Positions 44,239-51,533 of a stretch of DNA of 51,533 bases are shown here, piece after piece. The first letter of the stretch is position 1. Every line of letters starts with the position of its first letter. The notes under the pieces were generated by a model. The model was not told the origin of the DNA. It did no database searches and was given only the letters and a program-made list of their open reading frames with translations. The position numbers and the translations under genes were made by a program. Origin of the DNA: Hyphomonadaceae bacterium (GTDB lineage: Bacteria > Pseudomonadota > Alphaproteobacteria > Caulobacterales > Aquidulcibacteraceae); contig JAKFWO010000048.1 of NCBI GenBank assembly GCA_021731815.1, positions 1-51,533 on the forward strand, in the 5' to 3' direction.

Positions 44239-47114
44239 GCGGAATATTCCGCCTCGGCCCGCCTGTGATGCCCGGTTGCCTGCCGGCGAGTAATGCGGGC
44301 GAATTGCCGGGGCTCCAATCGCTCCGCTTTCAAGACATTTTGGCCGCGACCCTTGCCCATTCGCCCTATCTCCGGGGCCTCGTCGCGCGTTTTCCGGGCC
44401 TGTTGCCCGCGGGCGATTCCGCAGGCGAGGGCGGCGTGTGGCGGGCGGCGCAGGAGGCCGTGACACAAGAAGCAATTGCAGCGGAAATTTCCGCCGCCAG
44501 TCGCGACCTGGCCGAAGTCCCCGTGACCGAATACCACATGGCCGGATTGCGCCGGGCAAAAGCGCGCGCGCATCTCCTGCTGGCGCTGGCAGATCTGACG
44601 GGGGAGGGCGGGACCCTCGAAATCACCCGCACCCTGTCGGATTTCGCCGATCATGCTGTTCAGGCTGCCCTGGCTGCCGCGGCGCGGAAATTGTTCGCCC
44701 GCGATGCGATTGCCGGCTTCTTCGTCCTGGCGCTCGGCAAGCACGGTGCCCGGATCCTCAATTATTCGAGTGATATCGATATCTGTTTTTATTATGAGCG
44801 CGCATCCTGCCCCTTGTCGGGCGCTGACGCGGTCCGCCTTGCGCAGGCAATCATCGATCTCCTGATGCGCCAGACGGAAGACGGCTATGTGGCGCGGGTC
44901 GATACGCGCCTGCGGCCAGACCCCTCCGCCCATGCGATCGCGGTGGCGACAGAGGCCGCCGAGAATTATTTCGAATCCTACGGCCAGAATTGGGAGCGCG
45001 CGGCCTATATCAAGGCCCGGCCGGTGGCGGGCGACCCGGAGGCGGCCGCGCGATTTCTCGCGGTCCTTGGCCCCTTTGTCTGGCGTCGTTATCTCGATCA
45101 CGCGGCCATTGCCGATATCCATTCCATCAAGCGCCAGATCAATGCCAAAATCGGCAGCAAATCCGGGGGGGGATTTCCTGGGGGGCTTGAACTCGCACCG
45201 GGGTTTGACGTGAAGCTGGGTCGGGGCGGGATTCGGGAGATCGAGTTTTTTACCGAGGTTCAACAGCTCATCCTTGGCGGGCGCGACGAAAGCCTGCGTG
45301 TACGCGACACCTGTTCCGCGCTGGCCGCATTGGCCAGACGCCAGGCCATCAGTGAGGCGACGGCGGCCGAGCTCACGGAAATCTATGTATTGTTGCGGGG
45401 ACTTGAACATCGCGCACAGATGCTGCGCGACGAACAGACCCACGCGATCCCGGATGATCCCGCTTTGCGTGCCGACTTCGCCCGCTTTTGCGGTCATTCG
45501 GAACTCGCCGGTTTTGACGACGGCCTGCGAAAGCTGCGTGGGCGCGTGCAAACCCATTATGGCGCGCTGTTTCCGGAGGCTGAGGATCTTTCGGACCCGC
45601 TGGGGAGTCTCGTCTTTACCGGGGTTGGTGACGATCCCGAAACGATCCGTACCCTCACCCTGATGGGCTTTCGGGAGGCGGCTTTTGTGGCCGGCCAGAT
45701 CCGCGACTGGCACCGCGGACGCATCCGGGCCAGCCGCTCGGCGCGGGCGCGGGAGGCGCTGACATTCTTTGTCCCGAAACTCCTGCGCGCGCTTTCAGAG
45801 ACCGGCGATCCCGACATTGCCTTCCGGCGCTTCGAGGATTTCTTCGGACGCCTGCCGGCCGGCGTCCAGGTCATGGCGATGCTGAATGCCAATCCGCATC
45901 TTTTGCGGGGCCTGTGCCGGGTGCTGGGGCTGGCCCCGGCACTGGCAAGGGCACTGGGTGCGCAGCCGTCAATGCTCGACGCCATGGTGGATGCGGGGTT
46001 TGTCACTCCGCTCGGAACTGAGGACAGCCCGGCGCGCCTCATCCGCCTGCGATCGGCCCTGCGTCTTCCACGGACTCTCCCGCAGGGATTCGAAGCCGGG
46101 ATGAATCATGCCCGCCGGGCGGCAAAGGAGGAGCGCTTCCGTATCGCCTTCCAGCTCCTGTCTGGCCATTGTACTGCACAGGAGGCCTCCGCCGCATGGT
46201 CGGACCTCGCGGAAGCCAGTCTTCAAATCATGGCGGATCTGGCTGTCGCGGAACTCGCACGCCGCGAGGGGCCGCCGCCGGGCACCTGGGCGATCGCCGC
46301 GCTCGGCAAGCTTGGCGGGCAGGAACTGGCGGAGGGTGGCGATCTCGACCTCATGCTGCTCTATGATGCAGAGCCTGCGGCGGCTTCCCAAGCCGGGCAA
46401 TATTTCACGAAACTCGCCCATCGCCTGGTGACTGCCCTCAGTGCCCCAACCGAGGAGGGCGTGCTCTATCCGATCGACATGCAATTGCGACCCTCAGGCC
46501 GGGCGGGTCCCGTCGCGGTACGCCGCGCGGCCTTCAAACGCTATTATCAGGAAGAAGCCTGGACATGGGAGCTGATGGCCCTGACGCGGCTGCGCATGGT
46601 GGCCGGCGATTCTGAATTATGCGGTGCCATTTCGGATTCCCGGCTGGCGGCGCTGTGCCGGGCTCGCAAGGTTGCAGAAATCCTCGCGGATGTGCGCAAC
46701 ATGCGCGAGAAACTGGCATCCGAACGACCGCCAGAAAATTTCTGGGACCTGAAATTCTCGCCCGGCGGGATCGTCGATGTGGAATTCATTGCCCAGGGCC
46801 TGATGCTCATTCACGGGGAAGAATATCCGGAGATCCTCGTGCCCAATATCGGTCTCGCCCTCGCTGCGATGGCCGAACGGAACATCCTGATCGATTCAAG
46901 GCCGCTGCGCGCGGCACATGACTTGTTCGGGGCCGTGCAACAGATCTTGCGGGTGGCGACGGGCTCCGGCTTCAATCCATCAGAGGCCTCGCAAGGGCTG
47001 GAAGCCTTGCTGACCGGGATCGCGGGCGTGGACGACTTCCCATCGCTCACAAACAGGATTTCTGCGGCGCGGGACGATGTATTGTCGGCGCGCCATGCCA
47101 ATCTGGGGTGGTAA
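44235..47114 (+). CDS. glnE: Glutamine synthetase adenylyltransferase/deadenylase
   Basis: A 959-residue bifunctional enzyme that adds AMP to, or removes it from, glutamine synthetase. The two nucleotidyltransferase domains are visible: GKHGARILNYSSDIDICFYY (168-187, deadenylylating half) and GKLGGQELAEGGDLDLMLLY (near 690, adenylylating half), each with its D-x-D metal pair. A helical linker joins them. The start is a GTG inside the acyl-CoA dehydrogenase stop, so translation is coupled. It complements the glutamate synthase genes elsewhere in the window in nitrogen assimilation. Confidence 0.95.
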   Translation: MSGIFRLGPPVMPGCLPASNAGELPGLQSLRFQDILAATLAHSPYLRGLVARFPGLLPAGDSAGEGGVWRAAQEAVTQEAIAAEISAASRDLAEVPVTEYHMAGLRRAKARAHLLLALADLTGEGGTLEITRTLSDFADHAVQAALAAAARKLFARDAIAGFFVLALGKHGARILNYSSDIDICFYYERASCPLSGADAVRLAQAIIDLLMRQTEDGYVARVDTRLRPDPSAHAIAVATEAAENYFESYGQNWERAAYIKARPVAGDPEAAARFLAVLGPFVWRRYLDHAAIADIHSIKRQINAKIGSKSGGGFPGGLELAPGFDVKLGRGGIREIEFFTEVQQLILGGRDESLRVRDTCSALAALARRQAISEATAAELTEIYVLLRGLEHRAQMLRDEQTHAIPDDPALRADFARFCGHSELAGFDDGLRKLRGRVQTHYGALFPEAEDLSDPLGSLVFTGVGDDPETIRTLTLMGFREAAFVAGQIRDWHRGRIRASRSARAREALTFFVPKLLRALSETGDPDIAFRRFEDFFGRLPAGVQVMAMLNANPHLLRGLCRVLGLAPALARALGAQPSMLDAMVDAGFVTPLGTEDSPARLIRLRSALRLPRTLPQGFEAGMNHARRAAKEERFRIAFQLLSGHCTAQEASAAWSDLAEASLQIMADLAVAELARREGPPPGTWAIAALGKLGGQELAEGGDLDLMLLYDAEPAAASQAGQYFTKLAHRLVTALSAPTEEGVLYPIDMQLRPSGRAGPVAVRRAAFKRYYQEEAWTWELMALTRLRMVAGDSELCGAISDSRLAALCRARKVAEILADVRNMREKLASERPPENFWDLKFSPGGIVDVEFIAQGLMLIHGEEYPEILVPNIGLALAAMAERNILIDSRPLRAAHDLFGAVQQILRVATGSGFNPSEASQGLEALLTGIAGVDDFPSLTNRISAARDDVLSARHANLGW

Positions 47115-47119
47115 GGCAG

Positions 47120-47159
47120 GGATCGGATACATTCCCCGCGCTTGGAAGCGCGCCGATCC
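47120..47159 (+). terminator. Nested stem-loop after glnE
   Basis: An outer stem GGATCGG (47120-47126) with CCGATCC (47153-47159) encloses an inner stem CGCGCTT (47137-47143) with AAGCGCG (47146-47152). It starts 6 bp after the glnE stop; there is no T-run. A 3'-end role is inferred. Confidence 0.45.
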
Positions 47160-47192
47160 GCAGATAGAAGAAGGAAGGAAACATTCTGTCAA

Positions 47193-47252
47193 GGCTTGGC
47201 CGGAACTGGCCGGGCTTGGCTGGAACTGGCCGGGTGTGGCCGGAACTGACGG
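47193..47252. repeat. 20-bp imperfect tandem repeat, three copies
   Basis: The unit ggcttggccggaactggccg occupies 47193-47212, with variants at 47213-47232 and 47233-47252. It lies in the leader of the PCu(A)C gene. The core aactggccgg resembles the actggcccgg core of the repeat at 3285. Confidence 0.9.
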
Positions 47253-47320
47253 GTTGCGGCGGATTTCGAAAAAGACCGGGCGGACTTATCAATGGTCCGC
47301 TGTCCGGCCAGGAGGCGAAA

Positions 47321-47878
47321 ATGACGCAGAAATTCATTCTGACGCTGGCGCTCGCGCTGGCTGTCATCACCGCCGGGGGCTGTGGCAAGCATCCGCGGGT
47401 CTATCGCGGCGGCGAGCTGTCGGCGACCGAGGCCGTGGCCGGGACCGGCGGCGGTGCGTCCCGGATATCGGCAGCGTTTCTGTCGATCCGTAACCGGGCG
47501 GCCACGGCCGATGTACTCGTTGGCGCGACCTCCCCCAAAGCCGAAGCAATTGAGTTTCATGAAACCGTGGATGTTGACGGGACCCTCAAAATGAGACCGG
47601 CAACAGCATTTGCGATTCCGTCCGGCGAACGACTCGCGCTCGCACCCGGCAGGAAACATCTCATGGTCTTCGGGCTCGATCCAGCGTTGAAAACCGGCGA
47701 CAGGATCCCGTTAATTCTGACCTTCAGAAGCGGAACAATCATCGAGGCCGAGATGGAGCTGGTCGCGGATGCGTCGGCGCGTTTTTCCGACCATGCTGCC
47801 CATCATTCCGGGGCCCATGACCGGCATGGAAAGGCGGGCCACGCGGATAAAGGGGCAAGCCCCGCCGGGCCGCAATGA
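47321..47878 (+). CDS. PCu(A)C-type periplasmic copper chaperone with His-rich tail
   Basis: A 185-residue protein with a signal peptide ending near Cys21 (ITAGGC, a slightly atypical lipobox). The copper motif is exact: His80, then 10 residues to Met91, then 21 to His113, then Met115, the H-x10-M-x21-H-x-M pattern. Such proteins deliver copper(I) to cytochrome oxidase and other cuproproteins. After the fold comes a tail (158-174) with six histidines, likely an extra metal site. AGGAGG lies 5 nt before the ATG at 47321. A 20-bp tandem repeat fills part of its leader. Confidence 0.9.
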   Translation: MTQKFILTLALALAVITAGGCGKHPRVYRGGELSATEAVAGTGGGASRISAAFLSIRNRAATADVLVGATSPKAEAIEFHETVDVDGTLKMRPATAFAIPSGERLALAPGRKHLMVFGLDPALKTGDRIPLILTFRSGTIIEAEMELVADASARFSDHAAHHSGAHDRHGKAGHADKGASPAGPQ

Positions 47879-47879
47879 T

Positions 47880-47903
47880 CCAGACCCCAGGCCAGACCCC
47901 AGG
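47880..47903. repeat. 12-bp exact tandem duplication
   Basis: ccagaccccagg occurs twice without a gap (47880-47891, 47892-47903), starting one base after the end of the PCu(A)C gene and lying in the leader of the Usp gene. Confidence 0.95.
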
Positions 47904-47941
47904 AAAGGTTCGGGCAGGGTTTGTGCCGAAGGATATTAGTC

Positions 47942-48418
47942 ATGGATAATTCGGGCACACGCTTCATTGCAGCCATCGCTGACGGTTCGCCCGAATCATC
48001 CAAAGCCGTGCTTTATGCCGCAATCCGGGCGGCCGCCATGCAGGTCCGGCTGCTGCTTCTGGCGACGGTCGAGCCCCCGGATGGCGTCCACTGGCCCTCG
48101 GTGGATGAGGAGATGCGGGCGCTGGCGCGCGAGGAAGCCCGGGATGCCGCTGCCCCGCTCATCGTACTCGCCGAAGCGGAACTCGGTGCCCCCGTGTGGT
48201 TCGATGTGCGGGAGGGGCATTTGCGCGAGGCGATGCGGGCGGCGCTCACCCAATTTCCGGGAATATTGGAACTGGTGCTGGCGTCGGCCTCCACCGGAAA
48301 TCCGGGGCCTTTGGTCAGCGCCATCGGACGGGGGGAACGTTTCGGCCCGCGTCCGGTACCCGTGGTCATTGTCCCCGGTGCACTGTCGGACGACGAAATC
48401 CGCGCAATCGCCCGTTAG
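47942..48418 (+). CDS. Universal stress protein (UspA) family
   Basis: A 158-residue single Usp domain: RFIAAIADGSPESSKAVLYA at the N-terminus, EGHLREAMRAALTQFPGILE in the middle, and PVPVVIVPG as the last strand. The ATP-binding glycine pattern is partly kept (ASASTGNPGPLVSAIG) but is not the canonical G-x2-G-x9-G-S/T, so nucleotide binding is uncertain. AAGGA lies 9 nt upstream of the ATG at 47942. An exact 12-bp duplication occurs in the leader. Confidence 0.82.
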   Translation: MDNSGTRFIAAIADGSPESSKAVLYAAIRAAAMQVRLLLLATVEPPDGVHWPSVDEEMRALAREEARDAAAPLIVLAEAELGAPVWFDVREGHLREAMRAALTQFPGILELVLASASTGNPGPLVSAIGRGERFGPRPVPVVIVPGALSDDEIRAIAR

Positions 48419-48444
48419 CAGGCCTGTCAGGGCTTCGACGATCC

Positions 48445-49863
48445 TTACCCCAGAAAGCCGAGGTCCGAGGTGGCAAAGCGGCCAATATTGGGAATGATTT
48501 CCGGGAGAGTGGTTTGCGATGCCCCGAGCCAGCGCACAAGCGTCGCGGCATATTGGTCAACTGAAGTGGTCGGCAACAACCGTCCCTGCCCCACATCGTC
48601 GGGAGACCCCAGGGCGACATTCGGCCAGGTACCGTAAAGCCGCTGCCCGCGCACCGCACCACCGATCACGAAATGATGCGCGCCCCAGCCGTGATCCGAA
48701 CCGCGGCCGTTGAATTGCAAAGCCCGTCCGAAATCCGATCCGGTGCAGATGGTGACATTGCTGGCGAGCCCCTGTTCAACAATCGCCTGATAGAGCGCCG
48801 TCAGTGCACCATCGACCTCGGTCAATCGGGCCTGCTGGTCAACCAGCAGGTTTTCATGGAAATCCCATCCCCCGGACGAGAGGAAAAAGATCTGCCGGCG
48901 CTGATTGAGCGTATTGCGCAAACCCATCATGCGCGCGGCCAGGCGGGCCTGATTGCCAAGATTGGTCGAGGGGAAAACAGTGGCAAGCGGCGGGGCGGCG
49001 GCCAGCGACGATCCGATGATCGTTTCATTGTCGATGGACAGGTTGTTGATCTGGGTCAACGTGTTTTCAAGCAGATTCGCCCGCGGCTGGGTCAGCAATT
49101 GCCGCATTGCCGCTCCGCCCGCCACATTGCCAAAAAGGCCGCTGAGCGAGGAAATTCGCACGGGCCCCGATGAGGCCAGGCGATATTGCTGAACGCTCTG
49201 ACCAATCTGGACCATGTTCTGGTTGGCCAGCGACATGTTGATCGAGACGCGGCTATTGGGGTTGAAAACGCTGCTCAGCCGGTCCCCGAACCTTCCCAGC
49301 CAGCCGGTTTGCGCTCTCCCTTCCGGGATGCCCGTCTCCCACGCAGTCTGCTGGTCAGAATGCGAAAACAGATTGAGTGGCAGGAGCGGACTGCGCGTGG
49401 AAAATTGTGCCCGGGTCACCGGCTGGACGAGGGTGCCAACATTGGCGACGACGGCCGCGCGCCCCTGCTCGAACAGGCTGCGGATCCCCGGCAGCCAGGG
49501 CGACAGGCCAAGCTCGGGCCCGGCGAAGCCCTGCGGCGTGATCGGCAGGATCTGGTCACGCGCAATCGCCAGAGACGGTCGGGCGCTGGCATAGGCATCA
49601 TATTCTGCGCCGCTGCGGGGAATGACCGTATTGGACTGGTCATTGCCGCCGAAAAAGAACACGAAGACCAAAGCCCGGTAATCATTCGCGGTCTGGGCTT
49701 CGGCGGCTCCGGCCGCCAGCGTCGACAGGATCGGCGCACCAAAGGCCGACATGAGACCCATGGTCTTCAGCGCTTCCCGCCGGGAGGCCGAACCGCGGGA
49801 CGTATCGCATTCATCAGCGCAGGCATGCAAAGCGCGGAAGTGATCGTCGGAATGGTCGCTCAT
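48445..49863 (-). CDS. DUF1501 family protein, Tat-exported
   Basis: A 472-residue protein with a twin-arginine-like signal (SRREALKTMGLMSAFGAP), then ALVFVFFFGGNDQSNTVIP, LGLSPWLPGIRSLFEQGRAA and the alkaline-phosphatase-like FSHSDQQTAWETG and FGRALQFNGRGSDHGWGAHH. The family is related to the sulfatase/phosphatase fold, with metal-binding His/Asp residues; its role is unknown. It is 10 bp downstream of a DUF1800 gene, a pairing found in many bacteria and thought to concern the cell envelope. Confidence 0.88.
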   Translation of the reverse strand: MSDHSDDHFRALHACADECDTSRGSASRREALKTMGLMSAFGAPILSTLAAGAAEAQTANDYRALVFVFFFGGNDQSNTVIPRSGAEYDAYASARPSLAIARDQILPITPQGFAGPELGLSPWLPGIRSLFEQGRAAVVANVGTLVQPVTRAQFSTRSPLLPLNLFSHSDQQTAWETGIPEGRAQTGWLGRFGDRLSSVFNPNSRVSINMSLANQNMVQIGQSVQQYRLASSGPVRISSLSGLFGNVAGGAAMRQLLTQPRANLLENTLTQINNLSIDNETIIGSSLAAAPPLATVFPSTNLGNQARLAARMMGLRNTLNQRRQIFFLSSGGWDFHENLLVDQQARLTEVDGALTALYQAIVEQGLASNVTICTGSDFGRALQFNGRGSDHGWGAHHFVIGGAVRGQRLYGTWPNVALGSPDDVGQGRLLPTTSVDQYAATLVRWLGASQTTLPEIIPNIGRFATSDLGFLG

Positions 49864-49873
49864 CGTGATGCCC

Positions 49874-51533
49874 CTATTTCTGGACGACATATTCGGGTGA
49901 CGCCATCGACAGCGCGACCGCCATCTCCACCCGCAATCGGCGGGCCGCGGCATCATTGGTCGCGGGAAGGGCGGCGGATTCCAGTGCCGTGCGGATGATC
50001 GCGCGCGTGCCATCCGTCAATTGTCCGGCGAACAGAAGCAGATTGAGGCGGTCGAGCAGTGCATCGGGCCGGTCGGCAAGGGCGATCTCGGCCGAATAAT
50101 CGGGCAAAAGCTGCCCGGCACCCGAGGCATGCCCGTTCCTCGCCGTATTGACGATGGTATTGGTATAGCCCGCAACCGAGGTTTCGTGGGTGATCTGGAA
50201 TTCCGGTGCCCGCAGTCCGCGGTCACGGATTGCACCGGGAGGTGCGAAATCAGGGCGGAAGAAATTGAACACCGAGGGTGCCCGCGCCGGATTCTGGCCG
50301 AAGCTGAAGGCATTGTTTTCGATGGACGGGATCCGGAATTTCTGGTCCCGGGAGCTGGCATTGAAGGCCCGCAACCAGTTTCCGAAACGGATCATCGGCT
50401 CGCGCAATTTTCCCCAATCCGCGCGCGTGACGTTTCGGGGATCCCGGGCTTCCGGATCGAGCAATATTGCCCGGATCACGGCCCGCAGATCCCCCCGCAC
50501 CCCCGTGCCATTATTGTTGAAGGCGGCACTTACCCGGGAGACGTAGTTCCGGCTGGGATTGGAGGTCACCAGGCGCTTGATCAATTGCTCCCCGATAAAG
50601 GGACCGACATTGGGATGGTTGAACAGCGTATCGAGCGCGATGCGCAGACTTTCATCACCCGGTGTGCCGGCAGGGATAATTACCCCGCGAATGATCCGCT
50701 TTTCGCTGGTGGATGCATGATTGGGATAGATTTTCATCGGCTGGTCATAGGGAACCGCTTCGTTGGTCGGCCGATAGATGGCTCCATTATAGGCGGCATC
50801 CGAAAAATCGGGTCCGCCCCAGCTCAATCCGGTGAAGACCCGCGCCATGCCGGCGATCTCGGCCTGTCCATAGGTCGGGATGCGATTGCCGCTGCCATCC
50901 AGCCGGAAAGTGCCGTCGGGATTGAGTTCGGAGAGCCCAATCGTAAATAATTGCATGACTTCGCGGGCATAGTTTTCGTCCGGGATGCGCCCGCTGGCCG
51001 GATCCTCGCGCTCGTTCCGATGATAGGTCAGGAAAAAGCCCATCGCGGGGGATCGTGTGACTTCTTCGATCAAGGTCCGGAAATTGCCGAACGAATTGCG
51101 CGCCAGCATGTCCAGATAGGCCGCGATTGCGCGTTCGGGCGTGGCGGTGGACAGAATGCCGTTGACGCCAACCACCATGATTTCCAGAAACGCCGCCACC
51201 ATACGTTGGCGCAATTGGTCGCGCCCCGTCACCGCATGCAACCAGAAGGATTCCAGCACTGACCTTGTATCGCTGGTATTGGTCCCGACGGGTTCGCAGG
51301 CAGGGAATTGCGCGCCCGTGGGGTCGCAATTGGGCTGGCCGCCCCGGACCGTATAGCCATAATGGCTGTCGAGCGGCGCAACGGTAAATTGCTCGTCGAT
51401 CCAGGCTGAAAAGCCGATCGACCGCAGGCGATCGATCTCGGCCATATTGGGGCCCCAGCTCGCCTGAACGAGAAAGCGCGCGGCTTCAGGTGCCGATACC
51501 GCGCCGGAGACCGGTGGAGGCGGAGGAGGGGGC
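49874..51533 (-). CDS. DUF1800 family protein (N-terminus beyond the window)
   Basis: The reading frame stays open to the window edge, so the gene is incomplete. Before the first internal Met the frame reads a poly-proline run and then EAARFLVQASWGPN, the usual N-terminal motif of DUF1800; the true start is outside. Other family motifs are YHRNEREDPASGRIPDENYAREVMQLFTIG, FTGLSWGG and the VARAPSVFNFF-like ARAPSVFNFFRPDFAPPG. The function is unknown; the proline-rich stretch is probably a linker after a signal peptide. It is followed 10 bp later by its usual partner DUF1501. Confidence 0.9.
   Translation of the reverse strand, partial: PPPPPPPVSGAVSAPEAARFLVQASWGPNMAEIDRLRSIGFSAWIDEQFTVAPLDSHYGYTVRGGQPNCDPTGAQFPACEPVGTNTSDTRSVLESFWLHAVTGRDQLRQRMVAAFLEIMVVGVNGILSTATPERAIAAYLDMLARNSFGNFRTLIEEVTRSPAMGFFLTYHRNEREDPASGRIPDENYAREVMQLFTIGLSELNPDGTFRLDGSGNRIPTYGQAEIAGMARVFTGLSWGGPDFSDAAYNGAIYRPTNEAVPYDQPMKIYPNHASTSEKRIIRGVIIPAGTPGDESLRIALDTLFNHPNVGPFIGEQLIKRLVTSNPSRNYVSRVSAAFNNNGTGVRGDLRAVIRAILLDPEARDPRNVTRADWGKLREPMIRFGNWLRAFNASSRDQKFRIPSIENNAFSFGQNPARAPSVFNFFRPDFAPPGAIRDRGLRAPEFQITHETSVAGYTNTIVNTARNGHASGAGQLLPDYSAEIALADRPDALLDRLNLLLFAGQLTDGTRAIIRTALESAALPATNDAAARRLRVEMAVALSMASPEYVVQK

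Noticed and set aside
44133-45713. A 526-codon minus-strand frame over the dehydrogenase end and glnE
   Set aside because: It is a shadow of two strongly supported plus-strand genes.

Overview
The window is a GC-rich, gene-dense stretch of chromosome from what looks like an alphaproteobacterium. The order-level placement is uncertain. The evidence is gene order and family content: hom-glpX-recJ, argD-argF-hslO, pcm-tolC-popZ, a fused indolepyruvate ferredoxin oxidoreductase next to an Lrp-type regulator, gltD placed before gltB, and a large iscR-led SUF operon. Most genes are housekeeping. I see no insertion sequence, CRISPR array, rRNA or integrase.

Layout. Positions 1-5590 hold the end of hom (ACT domain), glpX, recJ, a Tat-type amidohydrolase lipoprotein and a small lipoprotein. 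Positions 5659-11907 form an aromatic amino-acid catabolism region: an Lrp/AsnC regulator diverges from the fused IOR, and maiA diverges from phhA. Positions 11982-15163 are argD-argF-hslO, read leftward. Positions 15336-19243 carry a lone methyltransferase, then popZ, a TolC-family channel and a PIMT-like protein, all leftward. A VOC protein and tRNA-Cys(GCA) follow. Positions 20330-26593 encode both glutamate synthase subunits. An AT-rich gap of about 440 bp separates gltB from moeB.

Positions 27865-29968 hold the most unusual part: a small stand-alone RyR-domain protein facing, tail to tail, a two-TM channel-like membrane protein that has two Rossmann/RCK-like domains and its own C-terminal RyR-like module. 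cysK, a quinone oxidoreductase, tRNA-Val(TAC), eda and an alpha/beta hydrolase follow.

Positions 34182-41557 are one long Fe-S assembly operon (iscR, an IscS-type desulfurase, sufB, sufC, sufD, sufS, sufT-like, sufA), most of whose genes overlap or abut. Next come gmk and a CheY-like regulator (leftward), then an acyl-CoA dehydrogenase coupled to glnE, a PCu(A)C copper chaperone and a Usp protein (rightward). The window ends in a leftward DUF1800-DUF1501 pair whose first gene runs off the edge.

The non-coding sequence has recurring structure. Four gene leaders carry short tandem duplications. Several divergent or promoter regions carry palindromes, including a near-consensus Lrp box between the Lrp regulator and IOR. 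Nitrogen assimilation (gltDB, glnE) and amino-acid metabolism (hom, argDF, cysK, phhA, IOR) are strongly represented.
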